NCBI GenBank assembly: GCA_041567315.1
Contig: JBFGCA010000037.1
Span: 1-38,075 of the forward strand
DNA: 38,075 bases
Direction of reading: 5' to 3'
Source: JBFGCA01 sp041567315
Lineage (GTDB): Bacteria > Acidobacteriota > Thermoanaerobaculia > Multivoradales > JAHEKO01
Shown here: piece by piece, positions 1 through 7,234 of the stretch
Numbering within the stretch: position 1 is the first letter of the stretch
How the letters are laid out: every line of letters starts with the position of its first letter
The notes under the pieces: model-generated
The model's input: the letters and a program-made list of their open reading frames with translations, nothing else
What the model was told of the DNA's origin: nothing
Database searches by the model: none
Program-made: the position numbers and the translations under genes

Positions 1-1
1 G

Positions 2-760
2 CCGGCCGGCGAGCGCTCGCTGCTCCATCCGCTGCTCGAGCGCCACCGCGGGGAGATCCTCGGCGGCCTGGGCGAGCGCCGCGGGCTGTCGGCCGGCGAC
101 CGCGTGGTGCTGGCGGCGTTGCTGGGCGCGCCGCCGGCCGAGGTCGCGGCGCGGCTCCGCGAGCTGCCCGCAGCCGAGCGGGGCCCAGCCATCGCCCAGC
201 TCGAGAACCACCCGGAGCTGGTCCGCGACCTGCCGTGGGCCGAGTGGCTGGAGCGCGACCCCGAGACCTGGGCCGAGCTGGCGGCCGAAGTGGCCTGCGC
301 GGCCAACCTCCGCGAGCTGCTGCCGGCGCTGCGCCGCCGGCTGGACACCGCGCCCGCCCCCGCCCTGGTGCGGGCGGTCGGCGAGCTGGGCGACCGCGAG
401 AGCGTGCCGCGACTGCTCGCGCTGCTCGACGCCGAGCAGGCCCCCGAACCTGCCCTGGTCCTCGACAGCCTGGGCAAGATCGGCGGTCCCGAGGTCCGCA
501 GCCGGCTCCGCCAGCTCGCCGCGCACGACGACGCCAAGGTGGCGCGGATGGCCTACCGGGCGCTCGCCGCCTGCGCCAGCGAAGAGGACGACGGGCTGTT
601 CCGCCAGGCCGCGGCGCACCCCGACTGGCTGGTGCGCCTGGCCTCGGTCGACGTCCTCGGGCGCTTCGCGCGGGCCGAGAACCGCTCGGCGCTGATGACG
701 CTCGCTGCCGACCCCGTGGCCATCGTCGCCCGGCGCGCCGTCGCGCGGCTGGAGGGCTGA
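2..760 (+). CDS. HEAT-repeat protein, 5'-truncated by the window edge
   Basis: The frame is open from the first bases of the window, so the start lies upstream; the GTG at 104 is only the first internal start codon. The visible 252 residues are Ala/Leu/Arg-rich helical repeats. Typical HEAT/PBS-lyase-like units include one around the GELGDRESVPRLLALL stretch and one around SLGKIGGPEVRSRLRQLA, followed by VRLASVDVLGRF near the C-terminus. Such scaffolds mediate protein-protein contacts. The stop lies 22 bases before the cheR start on the same strand, so it may be co-transcribed with cheR and cheB and act in the same sensory module (inference). No catalytic motif is visible. Confidence 0.8.
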   Translation, partial: PAGERSLLHPLLERHRGEILGGLGERRGLSAGDRVVLAALLGAPPAEVAARLRELPAAERGPAIAQLENHPELVRDLPWAEWLERDPETWAELAAEVACAANLRELLPALRRRLDTAPAPALVRAVGELGDRESVPRLLALLDAEQAPEPALVLDSLGKIGGPEVRSRLRQLAAHDDAKVARMAYRALAACASEEDDGLFRQAAAHPDWLVRLASVDVLGRFARAENRSALMTLAADPVAIVARRAVARLEG

Positions 761-782
761 GGACCGGCCCGCCGGGTTGCGG

Positions 783-1619
783 ATGAACCCCGAGCCGCTG
801 ACCCCCGAGGAGCACCGCCTGCTCGACGAGTTCATCTCGGAGCTGGTTGGCGTCCACTTCCCCGACGAGAAGGCGACGCTGCTCGAGATGCGGCTGCGGC
901 CGCGGCTGCAGGAGCTGCGGCTGCGCCGCTACCTGGACTACTACCTGCTGCTGCTCGACAACCCGGGCGACGAGCTCACCGAGCTGACCCACCTGGTCAC
1001 CAATAACGAGACCTACTTCTTTCGCGAGACCCGGCAGTTCGAGGCGCTATTCGAGGAGCTGCTGCCGGCGTTGGGCGAAACGCCGGCCAGCGCCGGCACG
1101 CTGCGGGTGCTCTGCGCCGGATGCTCGTCGGGCGAGGAGCCCTACACCCTCAACATCTACCGCCAGCTGCACCCGGTCCAGGCGGCCGGCGTCCGACTGG
1201 AGATCGACGCCTTCGACATCGACGCCGAGCGGCTGGAGACGGCGCGCCGCGCGGAGTACGGACCCAACTCGCTGCGCGCCACCAGCGAGGAGCAGATCCA
1301 CTCCTACTTCACGCGCACCGGCAGCCATCGGTTCCGCCTGCTACCGCGGTTCCAGAACGGGGTGCGCTTCGCCCGCGGCAACATCCTGGAGCGCGGCACC
1401 TACCCGGGCCTGCGTCAATGGGACGTCGTCTTCTGCCGCAACGTGCTGATCTATTTTTCCGAGTCGGCGGTGCGGCGGGCGGTGGCCAACTTCGCCACCG
1501 CCCTGCGCCCCGGCGGGGTGCTCTTCCTCGGCCATGCCGAGTCGCTGATCGGCGTCTCCCCGGCCTTCGACACCATCCGCCTGCAGCGCTCCATCGCCTA
1601 TCGGCGGACCGCCACGTGA
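783..1619 (+). CDS. cheR: CheR-type chemoreceptor glutamate methyltransferase
   Basis: This 278-residue protein matches the CheR family, which transfers methyl groups from S-adenosylmethionine to glutamates of chemoreceptors in the cytoplasm. The N-terminal helical domain (about residues 1-75) is followed by the SAM fold. Its motif I-like segment LCAGCSSGEEPYTL is near residue 110, an acidic FDIDAE follows, and FCRNVLIYF and GGVLFLGHAESL lie near the end; all are hallmark CheR motifs. ATG 783 is chosen because it fits the family N-terminus better than the TTG at 777. The stop overlaps the GTG start of cheB, which indicates translational coupling. No receptor or CheA gene is in the window, so the pathway it serves is unknown. 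Confidence 0.95.
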   Translation: MNPEPLTPEEHRLLDEFISELVGVHFPDEKATLLEMRLRPRLQELRLRRYLDYYLLLLDNPGDELTELTHLVTNNETYFFRETRQFEALFEELLPALGETPASAGTLRVLCAGCSSGEEPYTLNIYRQLHPVQAAGVRLEIDAFDIDAERLETARRAEYGPNSLRATSEEQIHSYFTRTGSHRFRLLPRFQNGVRFARGNILERGTYPGLRQWDVVFCRNVLIYFSESAVRRAVANFATALRPGGVLFLGHAESLIGVSPAFDTIRLQRSIAYRRTAT

Positions 1620-2743
1620 CCCCGGTCCGGGTCGCCGTGGTCGACGACTCGGTCTTCATCCGCAAGGCCATCGTCCGGATGCTGGCCGAGGAGCCGCAGA
1701 TCGAGATCGTGGGCACCGCCGCCAGCGGCGAGGAGCTGCTCGAGCGGCTCGACGAGTGGCGCCCCGACGTGGTGACCCTCGACCTGGCGATGCCCGGCAT
1801 GGGCGGGCTCCAGACCCTCGACCGCCTGATGGCCCGGCGGCCGCTGCCGGTCATCGTCCTGTCGGGTCAGTCGCGGGCCGACGCGCCGGCGGCGATCGAG
1901 GCCCTGCACCGCGGCGCCCTCGAGTTCATCGACAAGCAGAGCTACTCGCTGGTCGACTTCGAGGCCCTGCGGGGTGCGTTGCGGCGCGCCATCCTCGGGG
2001 TGAGCGGGCCGGCCACCGAAGCCGCCCCGCCGGTTGCCGCCCCGCTGCCGCCGCCGGCGGCCCCGCCGACGGCCCGCGCCGGCGCCTACCGCCTGGTGCT
2101 GATCGGCGCCTCGACCGGCGGTCCGGTCTCGATCCAGCGCCTGCTCGAGGACCTCGGGGCGTCCTGCCCGGTGCCGGTGGTGATCGTCCAGCACATGCCC
2201 GAGGGCTTCACCGCCGCCTTCGCGGCCCGCCTCAACGCCCACCTGCCCTTGCCGGTGCGCGAGGCTGCCGACGGCGAGCTGCTGCTGCCGGCCACCGTCT
2301 ACCTGGCCCCGGCCGGCCGTCACCTGCTGCTCGACGGCGGCCCGGGGCGGCTGCGCGCCCGCCTGTCGCGCAGCCCCGAAGGTCTCCCCCACCGGCCCTC
2401 GATCGACCTGCTCTTCACCTCCACCCGACAGGCGGTGGGCGGTCGCGTGCTGGCGGCGCTGCTCACCGGCATGGGCCGCGACGGCGCGGCGGGTCTCGCC
2501 GCCCTGCGCTCGGCCGGCGCCTTCACCCTGGCCCAGGACGAGGCCAGCTCGGTGGTCTGGGGGATGCCGCGGGCGGCGCTCGAGCTGGGCGCCGTGCGCG
2601 AGGTCCTGCCGATCGAGCGGCTGGGAGGGCGGCTGCGCAAGCTGCTGGCGCCGGACGGCGGCCCGACCGATCAGCCGCCGGACGGGCGGGGCGGCATGTC
2701 GGGCTCGGGGTCGACGCCCAGCCCGTCGGCCAGCCGGGTGTAA
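1616..2743 (+). CDS. cheB: CheB-type chemoreceptor glutamate methylesterase/deamidase
   Basis: This 375-residue protein has an N-terminal response-regulator receiver (about residues 1-120). It shows the DD pair in VAVVDDSV, the phospho-acceptor Asp in TLDLAMP and the conserved Lys in FIDKQS. A Pro/Ala-rich linker leads to the CheB methylesterase domain, with the catalytic Ser in GASTGGP, His in VQHMPEGF and Asp in GMGRDGA. The family removes methyl groups from receptor glutamates when phosphorylated by CheA. GTG 1616 overlaps the cheR stop. The last roughly 30 residues after RKLLAPDGG are low-complexity and run antisense into the 3' end of the convergent selenoprotein gene (73-base overlap). 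Confidence 0.95.
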   Translation: MTPVRVAVVDDSVFIRKAIVRMLAEEPQIEIVGTAASGEELLERLDEWRPDVVTLDLAMPGMGGLQTLDRLMARRPLPVIVLSGQSRADAPAAIEALHRGALEFIDKQSYSLVDFEALRGALRRAILGVSGPATEAAPPVAAPLPPPAAPPTARAGAYRLVLIGASTGGPVSIQRLLEDLGASCPVPVVIVQHMPEGFTAAFAARLNAHLPLPVREAADGELLLPATVYLAPAGRHLLLDGGPGRLRARLSRSPEGLPHRPSIDLLFTSTRQAVGGRVLAALLTGMGRDGAAGLAALRSAGAFTLAQDEASSVVWGMPRAALELGAVREVLPIERLGGRLRKLLAPDGGPTDQPPDGRGGMSGSGSTPSPSASRV

Positions 2744-3246
2744 TAGGCGAACAACGCCGTCACCTGGGCGACGTCGTGGATCGCGGCGTCGTCGAAGCCG
2801 TGGCGGCGCAGCACCTCCAGGTCGTCGGGCTTCACCTCGCTCGGCGTGCGGGTCAGCTTGGCGACGTAGTCCAGCATCGCCCGGTCGGCGGCCGACAGCT
2901 TGGCGCTCCGGTAGTCGCGCTTGACGCCGTCGGCCAGCGCCTCCCCGCCCGGTTGTCCCTGGACCTCGACCCGGAGGTCCTCCGCGTGGGCCTCGGTTCA
3001 GTAGAAGCAGTCGTTGAGCCGCGAGACGGTGGTGGCGATCATCTCGCGCTGGGCGCGCGACAGCCCGCTCTCGGGCGAGTGCATGACCTCGACGTAGAGC
3101 CGCGTCGAAGCGCCCAGCACCCTGGGCCGCAGACTCTGGATGCGGATGATGTTGAAGACCTTGCCGGCCCGCCGCACCGCGGCCTCGTAGTGCCGCCGCA
3201 GCACCCCCACCGCTGCCGATGGATCCACCGTCTCGATCCAGGCCAT
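2671..3246 (-). CDS. AhpD-like peroxidase-related enzyme, probable selenoprotein (CxxU)
   Basis: Read through one in-frame TGA (2998-3000), this is a continuous 191-residue protein of the carboxymuconolactone decarboxylase/AhpD-like peroxidase-related family. Before the TGA the sequence has the family's REMIATTVSRLNDCFY segment. After it come TEAH and the typical C-terminal half, with LSAADRAMLDYVAKLTR, GFDDAAIHDVAQVTALF and RLADGLGV. The TGA stands exactly where the second cysteine of the CxxCxxxH redox motif belongs, giving Cys80-Phe-Tyr-Sec83-Thr-Glu-Ala-His87. A SECIS-like hairpin lies just downstream. Family members reduce peroxides or related substrates through this dithiol, and selenocysteine would raise reactivity. 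ATG 3246 matches the family start. The promoter and operator-like site are at 3260-3281. A simple nonsense mutation is the main alternative. Confidence 0.85.
2961..2980 (-). promoter_or_regulatory. Bacterial SECIS-like stem-loop
   Basis: On the minus strand the mRNA forms GGACCUC-CGGGUC-GAGGUCC: a perfect 7-bp stem with a 6-nt apical loop. The loop begins 25 nt after the UGA at 2998-3000 and has G as its second base. Known bacterial SECIS elements sit within the coding sequence shortly after the UGA, with a G in the first two loop positions. Geometry and position both fit. SelB binding is inferred. Confidence 0.75.
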
Positions 3247-3259
3247 GACCGATGGGACT

Positions 3260-3281
3260 ACAGCGCCAGGGGCGCTGTCAA
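3260..3281 (-). promoter_or_regulatory. Promoter and palindromic operator-like site of the selenoprotein gene
   Basis: A perfect TTGACA -35 hexamer is read on the minus strand at 3281-3276. It overlaps a perfect inverted repeat, ACAGCGCC-CCT-GGCGCTGT (3260-3278), 14 bases upstream of the ATG at 3246. A weak TAGTCC-like -10 follows at a short 15-base spacing, so transcription would start close to the ATG. The palindrome lies between or over the promoter elements, where a repressor would act. It has no U-tract, which argues against a terminator. Confidence 0.5.
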
Positions 3282-3290
3282 GCCGGGGAG

Positions 3291-3332
3291 CAAGAAAATC
3301 GGGCCGGGAACGCGCCGCCACGCTCCCGGCCC
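3291..3332 (-). terminator. Rho-independent terminator of the S8 peptidase gene
   Basis: Read on the minus strand, GGGCCGGGA pairs with TCCCGGCCC. The stem extends inward through a G-U and two more pairs to about 12 bp. It is followed by GATTTTCTT. It begins 32 bases after the peptidase TAG stop and separates the peptidase from the downstream selenoprotein promoter. Confidence 0.7.
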
Positions 3333-3364
3333 CTACGCCACGCACGAAGGCGTGCCGCTGCTGC

Positions 3365-5134
3365 CTACTCCTGCTCCACCCAGCTGTCGATGCTCATCGC
3401 CTCGGTCAGGCCGTCGCTCCACAGGAAGCCGTCGCTGAAGGCGTAGTCGTCGGACCACAGGTAGCCGTCCGCCCACATGTAGCCGTCGGCCCAGAAGAAG
3501 CCGTCGGCCCACATGTAGCCGTCGGCCCACAAGAAGCCGTCCTCATAGACGTACTTGTCGGACCACAGGTAGCCGTCGTCCTCCACGGGGTTGCCGTTCG
3601 CGTCGCGGACGAAGAACACGAAGGAAGCGTTTCTGCCGTTGCCCTGCAGGTAGGCGTCGGCCGGCCCGCCGAAGTGCTGGAGGCCCAGGAGGTCGAGCGT
3701 CACGTCGAGCCCGCGGTTGGCGTTGCCGGCGACGACGTCGTGCACCGCGTCGTAGGCGTTGACCAGGCCGGCTCCCTGCTGGAAGACCGAGTAGACCGGA
3801 CTCGACCCCGGGAAGTCTGCCCGGCGGGCCGTGTTCATCAGCCGCCATTTGACCTCGTCCGGGCTGAGCTGCGGATGCACCTGGAGCACCAGCGCCGCGA
3901 TGCCGCTGACCACGGCGGCCGCCTGCGAGGTTCCCGACATGTTGAAGTTGACGCTGCCGTCGTGGAACTCGGGATGCTCGACGGCGATGGTCGAGTTCTG
4001 CTTCATCAGCCCCTTGACGTGGCCGCCCGGCGCCACCAGCTCGGGCTTGACGAACCCCTCCACCGTCGGTCCGGCCGACGAGAAGGAGGCCAGGACGTCG
4101 TCGCTCATGTCCTCCGGGGTGTAGTTGTCGGTCATGGCGCCGACGGTGATGACGTAGGGCAGGTTGCCGGGGACGTTGATGGTCATGGCGTCCGGACCCC
4201 GGTTCCCCGCCGAGGCCACGACCACGATCCCGGCCTGCCAAGCCGCCATGATCGCCAGGTTCAGCGGATCGTCCCAGTAATGGGAGACGGGCTCGGCGCC
4301 GAATGAGCAGTTGAGGACCCGGATGCCGAAGGAGGACTTGAAGGCGACCACCCAGTCCACGCCCGCGATGACGTCGGCGTAGGTCGCCTGGCCGTTCTCG
4401 TCGAAGGCCTTGACGACCACCAGGTCGGCGCCGGGTGCGAAGCCGTTGAAAGTCCCCGCTGCGGTCTGCCGGCTGGAGACGGCGATGCTGGTGACGTGCG
4501 CGCCGTGGCCGTTGTCGTCCGAAGGCCCCAGGTCGCTATTGGACGGGATGACCAGCTTGTTCGTCGGCACCTCGTAGACCGCCAGCGTCCGCAGCCGCCC
4601 GCTCGGGTCGTAGTGCAAGCCACCACCACCGTCATTGAAGATGCCGCTGTCGAGCACCGCGATGGTGACCCCCGACCCGTCGATCCCCTCGGAGTGGAGC
4701 TGGTCGGCGCCGAGATGGGTCGGGTAGTAGGTCTCGACCACCCCGTTGCCGCCGCCGCCGCCGCCGCCGTTGCCTCCCCTGGCATCGAGCTCGACCTGCC
4801 GGCTGCCGTAGAGGCGCAGCCCCCGGGTCCCGGCCAGCCGTCGCTCCTGCGCCGGCGTCAGGTCGGCGGCCACGGCGCGGATGATCCCCAGCTCGTGGGT
4901 GATCCGGCCACCCACCTCCTGCACGGCAACGGCAACAGCCGCGGCATCGGTCCCCTGCACGATGAGGCTGTGGACCTCGGCCTCGTCATGGCCTCTCGGC
5001 CCCGCGGGCGCGCCGGTGAGAGCGATCAGGCCGGCCGTCAGCAGCATCGCTGCCGGCACCGAGCCGAAGCGCCGTTTCATCCACTTCTTGATGGCTCTCA
5101 TCGTGTTGTGCCCAGCCGATCCGATGCCGTTCAT
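3365..5134 (-). CDS. Secreted S8 (subtilisin-like) peptidase with Trp-Asp-Gly repeat tail
   Basis: This is a 589-residue subtilase. A basic N-region (IKKWMKRR) and hydrophobic core (AAMLLTAGLIAL) form a Sec-type signal. A short propeptide-like region follows, then a Gly-rich linker (about 120-131) and the S8 domain. The catalytic Asp162 is in AVLDSG, His210 in NGHGAHV, oxyanion Asn311 in ASAGN, and Ser403 in MSGTSQAA, where most subtilases have GTSMA. The tail (about 521-576) is nine degenerate six-residue units such as ADGYMW and SDGFLW. The ATG at 5134 is used; ATG 5101 is an equally good start directly before the signal peptide. The gene is monocistronic with its own terminator. A role in extracellular protein degradation is inferred; the substrate is unknown. 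Confidence 0.93.
   Translation of the reverse strand: MNGIGSAGHNTMRAIKKWMKRRFGSVPAAMLLTAGLIALTGAPAGPRGHDEAEVHSLIVQGTDAAAVAVAVQEVGGRITHELGIIRAVAADLTPAQERRLAGTRGLRLYGSRQVELDARGGNGGGGGGGNGVVETYYPTHLGADQLHSEGIDGSGVTIAVLDSGIFNDGGGGLHYDPSGRLRTLAVYEVPTNKLVIPSNSDLGPSDDNGHGAHVTSIAVSSRQTAAGTFNGFAPGADLVVVKAFDENGQATYADVIAGVDWVVAFKSSFGIRVLNCSFGAEPVSHYWDDPLNLAIMAAWQAGIVVVASAGNRGPDAMTINVPGNLPYVITVGAMTDNYTPEDMSDDVLASFSSAGPTVEGFVKPELVAPGGHVKGLMKQNSTIAVEHPEFHDGSVNFNMSGTSQAAAVVSGIAALVLQVHPQLSPDEVKWRLMNTARRADFPGSSPVYSVFQQGAGLVNAYDAVHDVVAGNANRGLDVTLDLLGLQHFGGPADAYLQGNGRNASFVFFVRDANGNPVEDDGYLWSDKYVYEDGFLWADGYMWADGFFWADGYMWADGYLWSDDYAFSDGFLWSDGLTEAMSIDSWVEQE
3407..3574 (-). repeat. Tandem 18-bp repeats encoding the D-G-[YF]-x-W hexapeptide
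   Basis: Nine consecutive 18-base units at the 3' end of the peptidase gene encode variants of W-[AS]-D-G-[YF]-[LMF]. The central four units are nearly identical in DNA (GTAGCCGTCGGCCCA-like on the + strand), pointing to recent unit duplication. Two outer units have drifted (KYVYED and DYAFSD). Confidence 0.9.
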
Positions 5135-5437
5135 TTTTTTCTGCGCGCCCCGACGGCGTGCGCTTCGCCCGCCGGATGCCGCAAGGCCCGTACCATGCGC
5201 ACCTTTCGATGCAAACCGGGCCGGTTCACCAGGAAACGGAAGGAATCGCCATGGGGCGGGCTCGAGGCGGCAGACGGCTCGCCCGGCGGCGGAGAGGACC
5301 GGTTCTTGTGGGCGGAGAAAAACCGGCGCCGCTGGCCGTTTTTTTCCTACCCGAACCGGGATCACCCGAATCCTCCGGCGAGTGACCCGAACAAAAGGCC
5401 GCGGGGCTGCTAGATTGACCGGCCCCGGAGGAGCGTC
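5135..5437. promoter_or_regulatory. Divergent intergenic region between the S8 peptidase and lepA
   Basis: These 303 bases hold no convincing gene. Short open frames here lack recognisable motifs. A TAGATT -10-like hexamer lies at 5411-5416 and GGAGGAG at 5427-5433, a strong ribosome binding site 4 bases before the lepA GTG. Two poly-T runs (near 5134-5140 and 5340-5346) are unusual for this GC-rich DNA. Confidence 0.4.
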
Positions 5438-7234
5438 GTGGACCGGATCCGCAACTTCTGCATCATCGCCCACATCGACCACGGCAAGTCGACGCTCGCC
5501 GACCGCCTGATCCAGCGCTGCGGGGCGGTCGCCGAGCGCGAGTTCCGCGACCAGATCCTGGACTCGATGGACCTCGAGCGCGAGCGCGGGATCACCATCA
5601 AGAGCAACACCGTCACCCTGCTCTACACCGCCGCCGACGGTCTCGAATACGAGCTCAACCTGATCGACACGCCGGGGCACGTCGACTTCTCGCACGAGGT
5701 GCGGCGCTCGCTGATGTCCTGCGAAGGCGCCCTGCTGCTGGTCGACGCCTCCCAGGGGGTCGAGGCGCAGACCGTGGCCAACCTCTACCTGGCGCTGGAG
5801 TACGACCTCGAGCTGGTGCCGGTGATCAACAAGATCGACCTGCCGTCGGCCGACGTCGAGAAGGTGCGTGAGGAGATCGCCGAGGACCTGGGGCTCGACC
5901 CCTACGAGGCGGTGCTGTGCTCGGCCAAGCAGGGCACCGGCATCGACGAGCTGCTGGAGGCGATCGTCACCCGGCTGCCGCCGCCGGCCGGCGATCCGGG
6001 GGCGACGCTCAGGGCGCTGATCTTCGACGCCCAGTACGACCCCTACCGCGGCGTGGTGCTGCTGTGCCGGGTGCGCGAGGGCCGGCTGCGTCCGGGTCAG
6101 CGGGTGAGGCTGGTGCACACCGGTCGCGAGTACGAGGTCGAGGAGGTCGGCCAGATGCTGCTCCGCCGCCAGCCGCGCGACGAGCTGCGGGCCGGCGAGG
6201 TCGGCTACGTCATCGCCGGCATCAAGGCGGTGCGCGACATCGAGGTCGGCGACACCATCACCGACGCCGAGCGGCCGGCCGCCGAGCCGCTCCCCGGCTA
6301 CAAGGAGGCCAAGCCGGTGGTCTTCTCGTCGATCTACCCGATGTCGACCGACGACTACGAGGACCTGGCCAACGCCCTCGACAAGCTGGTGCTCAACGAC
6401 GCGGCGCTCACCTTCCAGAAGGACTCCTCGAGCGCCCTCGGCTTCGGCTTCCGCTGCGGCTTCCTGGGGCTGCTCCACCTCGACGTCGTCCAGGAGCGGC
6501 TCAAGCGCGAGTTCGGGCTGTCGCTGCTGCTGTCGGCGCCCTCGGTGCGCTACCGGCTGACCCTCAAGGACGGCGAGACGGTGGCGGTCGACAACCCCAG
6601 CCTCTACCCCGATCCGGCGGTCATCGAGGCGGCCGAGGAGCCCTATCTCAAGGCCGCGGTGATGATGCCGGAGCGCTACATCGGAGTGGTGATGGAGCTG
6701 TGCCGCGAGCGCCGCGGCGTCAACACCACCTTCTCCTACCTGGCGGTGGGCCGGGTCGAGCTGACCAGCGAGCTGCCGCTGGCCGAGGTGCTGTTCGACT
6801 TCTACGACCGGCTCAAGACCGTCACCCAGGGCTACGGCTCGTTCGACTACGAGATGCTCGACTACCGGCCCACCGACCTGGTCAAGGTGGACATCCTGGT
6901 CAACGGCGAGCCGGTGGACGCCCTCGCCCAGCTGGTCCATAGCGAAAAGGCGCGGCCGCGGGCGCTCCACTACTGCGAGCGGCTGGCCGAGACCATCCCC
7001 CGCCAGCAGTTCAAGATCGCCATCCAGGGCGCGATCGGCGGCAAGATCATCGCCCGCACCACCATCAACCCGTTCCGCAAGGACGTCACCGCCAAGTGCT
7101 ACGGCGGCGACGTCACCCGCAAGCGCAAGCTGCTCGAGAAGCAGCGGGCGGGCAAGGCGCGGATGAAGGTCGTCGGCTCGGTCGAGATCCCGCAGGCGGC
7201 CTTCGTGGCGGTGCTCAAGACCGACAGCGCATGA
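5438..7234 (+). CDS. lepA: Translation elongation factor 4 (LepA)
   Basis: This 598-residue GTPase matches LepA/EF4 at full length. The N-terminus has the P-loop AHIDHGKST, the switch region RERGITIKSN, the G3 motif DTPGHVDF and the G4 motif NKIDLP. EF-G-like domains II, III and V follow, then the LepA-specific C-terminal domain ending in RKRKLLEKQRAGKARMK. LepA acts on the ribosome and influences translation under stress and initiation. The GTG start is supported by GGAGGAG four bases upstream and by the standard N-terminus. The last bases overlap the hemW start (ATGA), so the two are translated as a pair, an arrangement seen in many bacteria. Confidence 0.98.
   Translation: MDRIRNFCIIAHIDHGKSTLADRLIQRCGAVAEREFRDQILDSMDLERERGITIKSNTVTLLYTAADGLEYELNLIDTPGHVDFSHEVRRSLMSCEGALLLVDASQGVEAQTVANLYLALEYDLELVPVINKIDLPSADVEKVREEIAEDLGLDPYEAVLCSAKQGTGIDELLEAIVTRLPPPAGDPGATLRALIFDAQYDPYRGVVLLCRVREGRLRPGQRVRLVHTGREYEVEEVGQMLLRRQPRDELRAGEVGYVIAGIKAVRDIEVGDTITDAERPAAEPLPGYKEAKPVVFSSIYPMSTDDYEDLANALDKLVLNDAALTFQKDSSSALGFGFRCGFLGLLHLDVVQERLKREFGLSLLLSAPSVRYRLTLKDGETVAVDNPSLYPDPAVIEAAEEPYLKAAVMMPERYIGVVMELCRERRGVNTTFSYLAVGRVELTSELPLAEVLFDFYDRLKTVTQGYGSFDYEMLDYRPTDLVKVDILVNGEPVDALAQLVHSEKARPRALHYCERLAETIPRQQFKIAIQGAIGGKIIARTTINPFRKDVTAKCYGGDVTRKRKLLEKQRAGKARMKVVGSVEIPQAAFVAVLKTDSA

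Noticed and set aside
2671..2877. A separate 68-residue gene next to a truncated 115-residue gene (2998-3345)
   Set aside because: Both are pieces of one peroxidase-related protein in the same frame, joined by a single TGA at a redox cysteine position.
5158..5385. A possible 75-residue gene upstream of lepA
   Set aside because: No ribosome binding site, no family resemblance and unlike the codon bias of neighbours; treated as intergenic.
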